Below are positions 8,627-17,683 of a stretch of DNA of 33,199 nucleotides, one piece after another. The notes under the pieces are model-generated. The model did no database searches. It was not told the DNA's origin and was given only the letters and a program-made list of their open reading frames with translations. This DNA comes from Anaerolineae bacterium. Its GTDB lineage: Bacteria; Pseudomonadota; Alphaproteobacteria; DSM-16000; Inquilinaceae. A program made the translations under genes and the position numbers. Positions within the stretch are counted from its first letter, which is position 1. The number at the start of each line of letters is the position of its first letter. The stretch covers positions 1-33,199 of the forward strand of contig JANQQD010000141.1 in NCBI GenBank assembly GCA_028285185.1, written 5' to 3'.

Positions 8627-8913
8627 GCCGGCGCCGACCCGCCGGGTCTGCTCCACTGGCGCCGGCCGAGGTCGATCAGATGGGCGACCAGGGCCGCCAG
8701 CAGGCTGAGCGCAATCCAGCCCCACCACGTTCCGGTCAGGGCGCAGCGCAGGGCCACGAGCAGGCCGGCGCCGGAAACCAGGACCGGCAGCAGGTCGCCC
8801 GGCGCAATGCCGCGGCCGGTCCGGCGATGGTGGCGCCACAACAGCACGCCCTCCACCAGCATGAGGGCGCGGATAAAGTCCACAAATCGGCCGCTGACGA
8901 AGAGTTCGCTCAT
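8623..8913 (-). CDS. Small membrane protein at the end of the bchG-bchP-tspO operon
   Basis: 96 residues with three to four hydrophobic stretches: about 8-25, 43-62 and 66-83 (including VLVSGAGLLVALRCAL and WGWIALSLLAALVAHLIDL). A basic loop HHRRTGR separates the first two. It starts at ATG 8913, 34 bases after the tspO stop, so it is probably the last gene of the bchG operon. Its stop TAA overlaps the stop of the convergent hydrolase. I do not recognise a named family. Co-transcription with pigment genes suggests, but does not show, a role in pigment or porphyrin handling at the membrane. Confidence 0.68.
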   Translation of the reverse strand: MSELFVSGRFVDFIRALMLVEGVLLWRHHRRTGRGIAPGDLLPVLVSGAGLLVALRCALTGTWWGWIALSLLAALVAHLIDLGRRQWSRPGGSAPA

Positions 8914-8947
8914 CCCGCTTGTGCCCTGGTCCCTGCCGCAGCGGCAT

Positions 8948-9436
8948 TCAGAAGGGCTCGTTCAGCCGCACGACGGTGAGGTTGAGGAAGGCGGCGAAGC
9001 TGACCCATAGAAGATAGGGAACGAGCAGGAGACTGGCCCGCCGTGCGTATGGCCAGAGAACCACGATCAGCAGCGCGACCGACAGCCAGAGAAAGGCAAC
9101 CTCGATAATCGCAAAGTCGGGCCGTTGGAGACGGAAGAACAGCAGGCTCCACAGCACATTTAGGAGACCGTTGAGGGCGAACAGCCCGACCATCCATTCA
9201 CGCTGCGACCGCCGTGTCGCCGCCTGCCATGCCATGGCCGCCGATAGGGCTGCCAGGGCGTAGATCACGGTCCAGGCCGGGGCGAACGCCCAGTCCGGCG
9301 GCTGCCAGGGCGGCTTTTGCAGGCTCTGGTACCAAGGGCCGATATCGGTGACGGTCCCGCCGAGCATGGCCACAAGCAGCGCCACCGCTCCGGCCGCGGC
9401 AACCGGCTTCCACGGAACAGCACGCACAGCGGTCAT
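8948..9436 (-). CDS. tspO: TspO/MBR family tryptophan-rich sensory protein
   Basis: 162 residues with five predicted membrane helices, the family's usual size. Characteristic strings are WYQSLQKPPWQPPDWAFAPAWTVIYALAALSA split across the first loop and second helix, N-L-L-W-S-L-L-F-F style helix three (NVLWSLLFF) and the C-terminal PYLLWVSFAAFLN. TspO proteins bind porphyrins and, in Rhodobacter, act as outer-membrane regulators of pigment gene expression under oxygen. The ATG at 9436 shares an ATGA overlap with the bchP stop, so translation is coupled to the last enzyme of bacteriochlorophyll synthesis. In Rhodobacter the homologue sits in the carotenoid cluster, so the position after bchP is different here. 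Confidence 0.93.
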   Translation of the reverse strand: MTAVRAVPWKPVAAAGAVALLVAMLGGTVTDIGPWYQSLQKPPWQPPDWAFAPAWTVIYALAALSAAMAWQAATRRSQREWMVGLFALNGLLNVLWSLLFFRLQRPDFAIIEVAFLWLSVALLIVVLWPYARRASLLLVPYLLWVSFAAFLNLTVVRLNEPF

Positions 9437-10638
9437 GAAGAAACCAGGCGAAACAGATGGGCAAGGTCCTTGAAGAAGATCCGCGCGTGGGCGACCGGCT
9501 TGCGCCTGACCAGCTCTTTGTTCATGTAGGCTTCCCAGGTCAGCTTCTGCACATCGGGATCGCGGCAGATGCTCACGAAGCGCTCCCGCCGCCGGTCGTT
9601 GGCGTACCAGAAGCGCTGCATAAGGCCGAGGATCCAGAACACCCGGCCATGCGCCTTCATGAAGCGCTTGCGGGCGGAAGCCAGCGCGCGAGTGTCGCCG
9701 GTGGCAAGGACGGTCTCGACCGCTTCGGCGGCGATCCGGGCACTGGCCATGGCGTAATAGATGCCTTCGCCCGAGGCGGGCGCAACGACGCCCGCCGCAT
9801 CGCCGACCACGACGACATCGCGGCCATTGTCCCACCGCTTCAGGGGTCGCAAGGGGATCGGCGCGCCCTCGCGGCGGATCGTGCCGCAGCTATCCAGGCC
9901 CGCTGACTGACGCAGCGCGCCGACGGCCCCGCGCAACGAAAAGCCTTTGACCGCACTGCCGACGCCGACGCTGGTGGTGTCGCCATGGGGAAACACCCAG
10001 CCGTAGAAGTCCGGCGAGAGATGGCCCTGGTAGTAGACATCGCACCGCGCGCCGTCGAAACCCGACGCGGCCGTGCCGTTCGGAGATTGGACGATCTCAT
10101 GATAGGCGAAGACGCACGGCACCTCTTTCGCCCCTGGAACCGCCAGTTTGGCGACGGCCGAACGCGCACCGTCGGCACCGATCACCGTGCGGGCGCGCAC
10201 TTGGCGCAGTTCAGCATCGCCGGAGTCTCCCCGCACCCGGTAGTGCACCACGGCGGTGCCGTCATCGTCGCGCGTGAGGTCTTCGAACATGCCGGTTTCC
10301 CGAACGGCGCCGGCTGCCGCGGCACGGTCCCGCAGCCATTCGTCGAACACTTCGCGATCGACCATGCCGACGAAGCCGTTCTCGATCGGCATGTCGACGG
10401 CGCGTTCCGATGGGGCAACGATGCGAGCCGACCTCGCGCGCGCCACCAGCAGATAGTCCGGGATGTTGAAGTCCCGGATCAGCCGCGGCGGGATTGCACC
10501 GCCGCAGGGTTTGATCCGGCCGGCACGGTCGAGCAGCAGCACCGAGCGGCGCTGCCGGGCCAGGTCTTCCGCCGCCGTTGCGCCGGCTGGGCCGCCGCCG
10601 ACGACGACCACGTCATAGGTGTCCGGGTGAACGTGCAT
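9433..10638 (-). CDS. bchP: Geranylgeranyl reductase
   Basis: 401 residues from ATG 10638. BchP reduces three double bonds of the geranylgeranyl tail of bacteriochlorophyll to phytyl, using NADPH and FAD. The N-terminal dinucleotide site is VVVVGGGPAGATAAEDLA; a second FAD motif is VVVVGDAAGVVAPASGEGI about residue 290. The family strings KPCGGAIPP and YGWVFPHGD are present. I prefer the ATG at 10638, which follows GGAGAGGTGG, over the in-frame ATG at 10653. It lies in an operon behind the PucC-like transporter with a 24-base gap and ends in an ATGA overlap with tspO. Confidence 0.95.
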   Translation of the reverse strand: MHVHPDTYDVVVVGGGPAGATAAEDLARQRRSVLLLDRAGRIKPCGGAIPPRLIRDFNIPDYLLVARARSARIVAPSERAVDMPIENGFVGMVDREVFDEWLRDRAAAAGAVRETGMFEDLTRDDDGTAVVHYRVRGDSGDAELRQVRARTVIGADGARSAVAKLAVPGAKEVPCVFAYHEIVQSPNGTAASGFDGARCDVYYQGHLSPDFYGWVFPHGDTTSVGVGSAVKGFSLRGAVGALRQSAGLDSCGTIRREGAPIPLRPLKRWDNGRDVVVVGDAAGVVAPASGEGIYYAMASARIAAEAVETVLATGDTRALASARKRFMKAHGRVFWILGLMQRFWYANDRRRERFVSICRDPDVQKLTWEAYMNKELVRRKPVAHARIFFKDLAHLFRLVSS

Positions 10639-10662
10639 GGCCACCTCTCCCATCGAATCCGT

Positions 10663-12000
10663 TCAGGCACCGTGCCCTGCGGCCAACATCCCGACCTCCG
10701 GCCGATCCGCCGTCGCCTTCGCCGCCTGACCGATGCGTGCCGCCAGCAGGGCGGAGACCACGAACAGAGCCGCCTCGCCAACGAACACGGTCGCATAGGC
10801 CGTCGCCGGTTCGCTGAACACGGCTCTGGTCAGGTCGATGGCGACGGTGCCGGCGAAGCCGCCGAGCCCGAAGGCGACGGCCTGTGCCGCGCCCCAGAGG
10901 CCCATGCGGACGCCCTCTCGCGATTTCCGCCCAGCGGCCACCAGCCCCATCATCGATCCGATGGCGGCGACGGCGAATGCCCCGTTGGCGACGCCAAGAA
11001 CGAAGACCGAAATGCGCAAAGGCCAGTCCGGTGCCATCAAGCCGCCCACTGCCAATCCCAACAGGGCCGCAGCAGAAGCCGTGCATCCGCCGATGGTCCA
11101 CGCGCGCAGCGATCCGAACCGTCCGCCGCCGATCGCGCTGCCCAGCACGGCGACCAGCAGCATGCCGACGAAGACGCCGCTGTGCTGGACGCTGGCCAGC
11201 TTGGTCGACTCTCCAGGCGTCAAGCCGAAGACGGTGCCGGCAAACGGCTCCAGGATCAGATCCTGGGCGCTGTAGGCGAGCATCGACACGAACACGAAGA
11301 TAGCGAAGCGGCGCGCCTTCGGCTCGGCCCAAACCTGTCGTAAGGCTTCCCTGAACCCGGGCTGTGCCGGCGATGCTTCTGCAGCCGGCGCACTCGCACT
11401 GCCGGTTCCTTCGACACCCCACACACCGATCAGCGTCAGAAGGAACGCCACCGCCGACACGACGGCCGTCACCGCGACCAGCCGCGCCGGCGAGAAGGGA
11501 TCGAGGAAATGTCCGGCGAGCGCCGCCGTGACAATGAACCCGGCGATCATCATCATCCACACGATGGTGGCCGCCGGAGCACGGCGTTTTGGGGCGGTGC
11601 GGATCGCCAGCAAGACGAGAAGCGATGTGCCGGCGGCACCGACCCCAATGCCGATCAGCGCAAAGGCAACGATCGCAAGCGCGATGCCGGCAAGCGGGTT
11701 CGTTCCCATCCAGGCGGTGGCGAGAGCGGCCCCGACGCCGCCTGCGGCCAGCGCTGCCATCCCGCCGATGATCCAGGGCGTGCGGCGGCCGCCGACATCC
11801 GAGCCATAGCCCCAGCGTGGCCTCAGCACCTGAACGGCATAGTGCAGCGCGACCAGGGCGCCGGGCAGCATCGCCGGCAGCATCCACTCCACCACCATGA
11901 CGCGGTTCATTGTCGAGGTCGTCAGCACGACGATGGCACCAAGCGCCGTCTGCACTAGACCCAACCGGAAAATCCCGAGCCAGCCGAGTGACGGGGTCAT
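10663..12000 (-). CDS. PucC/BCD family major facilitator protein between bchG and bchP
   Basis: 445 residues with about twelve membrane helices. It belongs to the PucC/LhaA (bacteriochlorophyll delivery, BCD) branch of the major facilitator superfamily: the N-terminal string GIFRLGLVQTALGAIVVL and TMNRVMVVE, the loop RPRWGYGSDVGGRRTPWI, and AYSAQDLILEPFAGTVFG are typical. Rhodobacter has a homologue (ORF428, sometimes bch2) at the same place between bchG and bchP. The proposed role is moving or inserting bacteriochlorophyll into light-harvesting complexes, which is not proven for this subgroup. Start ATG 12000 shares an ATGA overlap with the bchG stop. A longer frame up to 12474 is only read-through over bchG. 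Confidence 0.92.
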   Translation of the reverse strand: MTPSLGWLGIFRLGLVQTALGAIVVLTTSTMNRVMVVEWMLPAMLPGALVALHYAVQVLRPRWGYGSDVGGRRTPWIIGGMAALAAGGVGAALATAWMGTNPLAGIALAIVAFALIGIGVGAAGTSLLVLLAIRTAPKRRAPAATIVWMMMIAGFIVTAALAGHFLDPFSPARLVAVTAVVSAVAFLLTLIGVWGVEGTGSASAPAAEASPAQPGFREALRQVWAEPKARRFAIFVFVSMLAYSAQDLILEPFAGTVFGLTPGESTKLASVQHSGVFVGMLLVAVLGSAIGGGRFGSLRAWTIGGCTASAAALLGLAVGGLMAPDWPLRISVFVLGVANGAFAVAAIGSMMGLVAAGRKSREGVRMGLWGAAQAVAFGLGGFAGTVAIDLTRAVFSEPATAYATVFVGEAALFVVSALLAARIGQAAKATADRPEVGMLAAGHGA

Positions 12001-12914
12001 GCGCCAACCTCCGGTATCAGCGAGCGCACGGCGAAGGCGCTGACAAGCATGCCGATGACGTAGAGCGTGGTGCCGGTCGCGTTGTACCAGGCGGCGAGGT
12101 CCGCAGGGCGGCGCAGCAGACGCACCATCAGAAAGACCTGCGCGAGCAGCAGGCCGGCCACGGCGGCGGCGTAGATCTCCCGCCCCCAGGCCGCGAGCAG
12201 CACGACAACGATCACCTGCGGTACGGCCATGACCACACAGGCCAGACGCGCCGCACCGTCGACGCCCAATTGGACGGGCAATGACCGGAGCCCTAGACGG
12301 CGATCGCCCTGCACCGACTTGAAGTCGTTGAGCGTCATGATCCCATGGGCGCCAAGACTGTAGAGCCCCGCGAGGCACAGGATTCGCCAGTCGGGAAAGG
12401 CGGCGGTCATGACAGCGGCGCCCGTGAACCAGGGCAGCCCCTCGTAGCAGGCCCCGACCGCGGCACATCCCCACCAGCCGTTACGCTTCAGCCGCAGAGG
12501 CGGTGCGCTGTAGGTCCAGGCGAAGACGAGCGCGACAACCGCCGCGGCAAACGCCCAGAGGCCAAGCAGAGCACCGACCACAAGCGAGACAAGGGACCAG
12601 GCGATGGCGATATGGAGCGCCGATTGCCCCGGCGCACGGCCGGACGGGACCGGGCGTTTGGGCTCGTTGATCGCGTCCACGTGACGATCGAACCAGTCAT
12701 TGGCCACCTGGCTGGTGCCGCAGACCAGGGGGCCGGCCAATGCCACGCCCAGCAGCACGGCCGGCCACCGTTCGGCAATCGGGACGCCCGACGACACGAC
12801 CCCGCAGCCGAATGCCCACATCGGCGCAAACCATGTGATCGGCTTCAGCAGCTCGACCACAGTCGCGGGCGATGGACGGGCAGGTGCCGCCGATGTGACC
12901 GCCGTATGTGTCAT
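11997..12914 (-). CDS. bchG: Bacteriochlorophyll synthase (bacteriochlorophyllide a geranylgeranyltransferase)
   Basis: 305 residues, a UbiA-type membrane prenyltransferase that esterifies bacteriochlorophyllide a with geranylgeranyl diphosphate. The first Asp-rich motif is NDWFDRHVD (residues 72-80) and the second lies in LNDFKSVQGDR (about residue 208). LLKPITWFAPMWAFGCG near the N-terminus and the eight or so helices are typical. Start ATG 12914 is the only reasonable start; no Shine-Dalgarno sequence precedes it, and a likely -10 element ends eight bases away, so the mRNA may be leaderless. It is the first gene of the bchG-transporter-bchP-tspO operon and carries a PpsR box in its promoter. 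Confidence 0.96.
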   Translation of the reverse strand: MTHTAVTSAAPARPSPATVVELLKPITWFAPMWAFGCGVVSSGVPIAERWPAVLLGVALAGPLVCGTSQVANDWFDRHVDAINEPKRPVPSGRAPGQSALHIAIAWSLVSLVVGALLGLWAFAAAVVALVFAWTYSAPPLRLKRNGWWGCAAVGACYEGLPWFTGAAVMTAAFPDWRILCLAGLYSLGAHGIMTLNDFKSVQGDRRLGLRSLPVQLGVDGAARLACVVMAVPQVIVVVLLAAWGREIYAAAVAGLLLAQVFLMVRLLRRPADLAAWYNATGTTLYVIGMLVSAFAVRSLIPEVGA

Positions 12915-12920
12915 GAGTGT

Positions 12921-12949
12921 ACAGTATAATTGACACCACAAAGTGTCAA
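12921..12949 (-). promoter_or_regulatory. Probable sigma-70 promoter of bchG
   Basis: On the minus strand TTGACA (12944-12949) is a perfect -35 hexamer. Candidate -10 hexamers are TATACT (12923-12928, spacing 15) or TACTGT (12921-12926, spacing 17). Transcription would begin within a few bases of the bchG ATG at 12914. The -35 is also the right half of the PpsR box. Confidence 0.6.
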
Positions 12950-12950
12950 T
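12929..12950. repeat. Inverted repeat ATTGACAC-N6-GTGTCAAT over the bchG core promoter
   Basis: Arms at 12929-12936 and 12943-12950 are perfect 8-base reverse complements with a 6-base spacer. The right arm is shared with the PpsR box, so three TGACA-type half sites line up at about 12931, 12944 and 12957. It may be a second operator or a third PpsR half site. Confidence 0.6.
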
Positions 12951-12961
12951 CTATGTTGACA
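12944..12961. promoter_or_regulatory. PpsR/CrtJ operator at bchG
   Basis: TGT (12944-12946), 12 bases, ACA (12959-12961). The half sites are extended: TGTCA-N8-TGACA is perfectly symmetric in the outer five bases of each side, the full PpsR/CrtJ consensus. It lies between bchG and ppsR and covers the -35 of bchG, so binding should block RNA polymerase. Confidence 0.8.
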
Positions 12962-13057
12962 GTGCTGTTCGGCGGAAAACTGCGTCAAAGAGCACAGCCA
13001 AACATGCAGGTCCCAGGTTCAGCGCCGGTCTGACGGAAGCCGACCGGCGGACCCATG

Positions 13058-14497
13058 CTAGCGGTCGTCTTCCGGGGGCCCGTCGCCCAGCCCGTATCGA
13101 CGGAGCTTCGCATAGAGGCTCTGGCGGCTCAGGCCCAGCATGGGCGCCGCCGACGTGCGATTGTCGCCCGTCAGCTCCAAGGCCGCCTCGATGCACAGGC
13201 GCTCGATCACGTCCGTCGTCTCGCGCACGATATCCTTCAGCGACACGCGGCCGACCAGGCCGGTCAGCTGCTCGACGGAGTGGGGAAGGTCCCGCTGGAC
13301 ATGCGACTCGATGATCGATCGGCGGCCGATGCCCCTAATCACGAACCCGATGCACTGGGTGGAGCCGTTCGGCACCGAGACTGCCGAGATCTCCACCCCC
13401 TCTGTGGAGCCGTACTCGCCACGGATGATCGTCCCGAAGTGGCGCACCGCCCCATGTTCCTTGAGGTTTGCCAGCAGCACCTTCAGATCGACGCCGGGGC
13501 GGCCAATCCAGCGATCGAGAGGCTCGCCACGCACCTGCTCGCCGGTCGCCAACTGGGCAAGGTCGAGGAAGGCCGAGTTGACGGTCAGGATGCGCAGGTC
13601 CGCACCGGTGACCACAAAGCCGTCGGGAATGTTCTCGATCACTCTCGTCAGGGGCGCCTTTGACGTCGACGCGTCTTCCTCCGGCGCGCTGGCTCCCGCG
13701 GCGGTAAGCCGGACCAGGAAATGTGAGGCGCGCTCTTGTCGGAACAGGGATGCGGAAAAGGTACACTCCCTGCCGTTGGCAAGACGAACCTGCACATCGT
13801 CGGCGCGTCCGGCGGTACGGACGATCGCCAGTTGAGCCTGAATTGCCGGGTGGGCGTCCGGATCGAACAGATCGAGGAAGGTGCCTCCTTCCTTGTCCTC
13901 AGCGGCACCGATCAGCCGCTGGGCAGCCGGATTCGCCTCCACGATCTTCTGGGTGGCAGCATCGACGATCACGACCGCTTCCGAGGCGAGCTGAAACAGC
14001 AGCCGATAGCGGGTTTCGGCATGCCGCAGCCTGGCATATTCCCGCTCCATCATCTGCTGGACATTGACCAAGCGCTGCTGAAGCGCCGAGAGAGCACGCA
14101 GGTCGCGGCCAACGGCGACAATGCGACCGTCATCACCCACCCGCAGTGCCACGTACCGAATCGGGACATCGCTGCCCTGGGCCGAGGGATGATTGACCTG
14201 CCGGGACCGGGACACGGGTTTCGCCGTTGCCTCGTTCAGCATGTCTTCGATCTTCTCCCGGCTCTCGCCGGTGACCGTGTCAATCCAGGGCTGGCCAAGC
14301 CAGACGGCGAACCCTTCCTGCGAGAGGTCCTCGCTGCCAGTGGCGATGTCGCAGATGACGCCCGAACGGTCGACGACCAATGCGATGTCCGCGGCGGCGG
14401 CGATCAGCTTCGCCGCCACCTCAGCATCCAAGTCTCCAAGCGACTGCTTTGGAGATTGGAATTGTTGCACCCCATTGTGAGCGGCCGCCGTCTGCAT
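13058..14497 (-). CDS. ppsR: Transcriptional regulator PpsR/CrtJ
   Basis: 479 residues from ATG 14497. PpsR represses bch, crt and puc genes under oxygen or light by binding TGT-N12-ACA. An N-terminal region and PAS domains lie at about residues 35-135, 155-265 and 280-395, with a glutamine-rich linker ALQQRLVNVQQMMEREY before the second. The Fis-type helix-turn-helix ends the protein (ALELTGDNRTSAAPMLGLSR region, about 440-470). Cys245 (GRECTF) and Cys435 (ERLCIEA) look equivalent to the two redox cysteines of Rhodobacter PpsR/CrtJ. The start is not certain: GTG 14503 has GGGGA better spaced, and ATG 14542 overlaps ppaA. It follows ppaA by 35 bases, so the repressor and its antirepressor are co-expressed. 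Confidence 0.95.
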   Translation of the reverse strand: MQTAAAHNGVQQFQSPKQSLGDLDAEVAAKLIAAAADIALVVDRSGVICDIATGSEDLSQEGFAVWLGQPWIDTVTGESREKIEDMLNEATAKPVSRSRQVNHPSAQGSDVPIRYVALRVGDDGRIVAVGRDLRALSALQQRLVNVQQMMEREYARLRHAETRYRLLFQLASEAVVIVDAATQKIVEANPAAQRLIGAAEDKEGGTFLDLFDPDAHPAIQAQLAIVRTAGRADDVQVRLANGRECTFSASLFRQERASHFLVRLTAAGASAPEEDASTSKAPLTRVIENIPDGFVVTGADLRILTVNSAFLDLAQLATGEQVRGEPLDRWIGRPGVDLKVLLANLKEHGAVRHFGTIIRGEYGSTEGVEISAVSVPNGSTQCIGFVIRGIGRRSIIESHVQRDLPHSVEQLTGLVGRVSLKDIVRETTDVIERLCIEAALELTGDNRTSAAPMLGLSRQSLYAKLRRYGLGDGPPEDDR

Positions 14498-14532
14498 GGC
14501 CACGACACATTCCCCACTGTAAGACGCCGAAC

Positions 14533-15531
14533 TCAGCGGCATTCCTCTCCACAACGAAACAGGTTTTCGGCTTGAGTTACTGCGCTGCGCCCGTCGGCTG
14601 CCGTGGCATCCGCACCAACGCTAGCCGCGTAGTCCGGATGCTCGATGAAGACTTGACCCCCTACTATCACGCTTATCTTTCGATTACACGAACATTTACG
14701 GATCGACGGGATCAGCGAAGTGAGCGGCTGAAGATCACGGTCGTGACTGACAGACAGACCCACCAGAGCGTAATGCTGGTCATGAACAGCCGCCAGCAGC
14801 TCGTCATTGCAGGCCATCGGTCCGCCGTCAACCTCCCAGCCGGCCCGCCGGAACAACTCCTCCACCACGAATATGCCGAACGTGTGCTGTTCACCAGGCA
14901 TCGGCGTCAGCAACGCCCTTCGGCCATCGTTTCCCACGCTGACTTTGCCCTCGAGCGCCGGACCGAGGTCCCGCAGCATCAGCTGGAGCCGCGACAATCC
15001 GATTGTCACATCGGCGAAATCGCACAAGTCCGCCAACCACCAATCACCGAGCATGCGGGCCGCAGGCGCCATGACATCGAGCAAGAGCGTCTCCAGCCCC
15101 AAACCGCGATCCCGCATCGCTTCAACAAAGGCGGCTGCCTCTGCCGGGTTCTGCTGGATCAGCAAGCGGGCAAAGTCGGCAACATCCTCCTCAACGGGCG
15201 ACGCCTCCCGGCACTGCTCGTCCGTCAGCAAGAGAGGCTCGCACGCATGTGCCAGTACCAGGCGGGGAATGATCTCCCCTTCGATCATGCGCGCCAGTTG
15301 CGCAAGGTCACCCCTGTCATCCTTGCCGTTGCCTCGCGCCGCGCCGTTTACACGCGCCGCCAAGCCCGCATCGGTATGACCGTTTACCCTTTTCGACCGT
15401 CTAGGGTCCCTGGAGGTTCCGTTGCTGCGTACCGTCGTCTGATCACCTGACCGGAGACCTCCTTCTATAGGAGGTTCACTTTCCCCGATCCAACTACCCT
15501 TTGCTTCGATCGCCTGTCGAGAGTCGACCAT
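14533..15531 (-). CDS. ppaA: PpsR antirepressor PpaA/AerR (cobalamin-type domain)
   Basis: 332 residues from ATG 15531, which has GGGAGG upstream. PpaA/AerR proteins bind cobalamin and, in light-dependent fashion, modify PpsR/CrtJ action. Residues about 80-190 are the helical part, with the typical WWLADLCDFADVTIGLSRLQ. The B12-binding fold follows, with the cobalamin-ligand candidate His216 in TPMPGEQHTFG and later VGLSVSHDRDLQPL and IVGGQVF. Residues 1-75 are polar and probably disordered. In R. capsulatus a shorter AerR made from an internal start also exists; Met82 (MIEGEIIPRL) could serve that way here, which is a guess. It is divergent from bchF and upstream of ppsR. Confidence 0.93.
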   Translation of the reverse strand: MVDSRQAIEAKGSWIGESEPPIEGGLRSGDQTTVRSNGTSRDPRRSKRVNGHTDAGLAARVNGAARGNGKDDRGDLAQLARMIEGEIIPRLVLAHACEPLLLTDEQCREASPVEEDVADFARLLIQQNPAEAAAFVEAMRDRGLGLETLLLDVMAPAARMLGDWWLADLCDFADVTIGLSRLQLMLRDLGPALEGKVSVGNDGRRALLTPMPGEQHTFGIFVVEELFRRAGWEVDGGPMACNDELLAAVHDQHYALVGLSVSHDRDLQPLTSLIPSIRKCSCNRKISVIVGGQVFIEHPDYAASVGADATAADGRSAVTQAENLFRCGEECR

Positions 15532-15638
15532 CGGTAGTTTCCTCCCCCGGTTTTTACCCCCTTGAAATATCCTTCCTTTCCGGATCTGCCCCGCCAGGAG
15601 GCAGCCGTTCTGGGGCCGATCGTGTCTAACGACCGATT

Positions 15639-15656
15639 TGTATGATCGTTCTAACA
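15639..15656. promoter_or_regulatory. Putative PpsR/CrtJ operator for ppaA-ppsR (and perhaps bchF)
   Basis: TGT (15639-15641), 12 bases, ACA (15654-15656). It lies 108 bases upstream of the ppaA ATG and 125 bases before the bchF promoter -35, so it could serve autoregulation and form a PpsR loop with the site next to bchF. The inner bases deviate from the TGTca/tgACA extension. Confidence 0.55.
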
Positions 15657-15767
15657 CAATCTAACAAACTGACCGATGATCATGACAGAAAATCACCTTC
15701 CCAATCGACGGGATAGACTGTCGCAGGCATTAGATCGCATTGCCGCAGATGCGTAAAGCAAAATTTA

Positions 15768-15785
15768 CGTCTAGTTTGATTGACA
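15768..15785. promoter_or_regulatory. Near-consensus PpsR box at bchF
   Basis: CGTC (15768-15771) and TTGACA (15780-15785) give CGT-N12-ACA, one mismatch from TGT-N12-ACA. The right half coincides with the bchF -35 hexamer, the same geometry as at bchG. Confidence 0.5.
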
Positions 15786-15808
15786 GTTGCGTGGTGCGGT
15801 CATAGAGT
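15780..15808 (+). promoter_or_regulatory. Probable sigma-70 promoter of the bchF-bchE superoperon
   Basis: TTGACA at 15780-15785, a 17-base spacer, then TAGAGT at 15803-15808 (four of six matches to TATAAT). Start of transcription would be near 15815, leaving a leader of about 55 bases before the bchF ATG. Confidence 0.55.
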
Positions 15809-15871
15809 CCGTCTAATCACGCCGGGCGGCACGCTTCATGCGTGAACAGCCCGGCGGCAGGGACGGAAGCG

Positions 15872-17679
<1,808 letters not shown>

Positions 17680-17683
17680 GCCC

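Larger units (their letters stand above)
15532..15871. promoter_or_regulatory. Divergent ppaA/bchF control region (340 bases)
   Basis: This is the only gene-free stretch above 300 bases. It holds the ppaA ribosome site (about 15541-15547 on the minus strand), a PpsR box at 15639-15656, three copies of TCTAAC (15625-15630, 15650-15655, 15660-15665), an inverted repeat CGTAAA-N6-TTTACG (15752-15769), and the bchF promoter with an overlapping near-PpsR box. It is visibly more AT-rich than its surroundings. I see no small gene in it. Confidence 0.75.

Noticed and set aside
7085..8947. A 620-codon open frame on the minus strand
   Set aside because: It is antisense to the clear alpha/beta hydrolase, rich in Arg/Gln/His/Pro, and has no domain; typical of shadow frames in GC-rich DNA.
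9985..11343. A 452-codon open frame on the plus strand
   Set aside because: Antisense to bchP and the PucC-like transporter; composition is that of a shadow frame.
10663..12474. A 603-residue fusion of the transporter with an upstream domain
   Set aside because: The added part is bchG in another frame; the ATGA junction at 11997-12000 marks the true start.
12908..12923. A second PpsR-like box at the bchG start (TGT...ACA)
   Set aside because: The spacing is 11, not 12, and it overlaps the start codon; likely chance.
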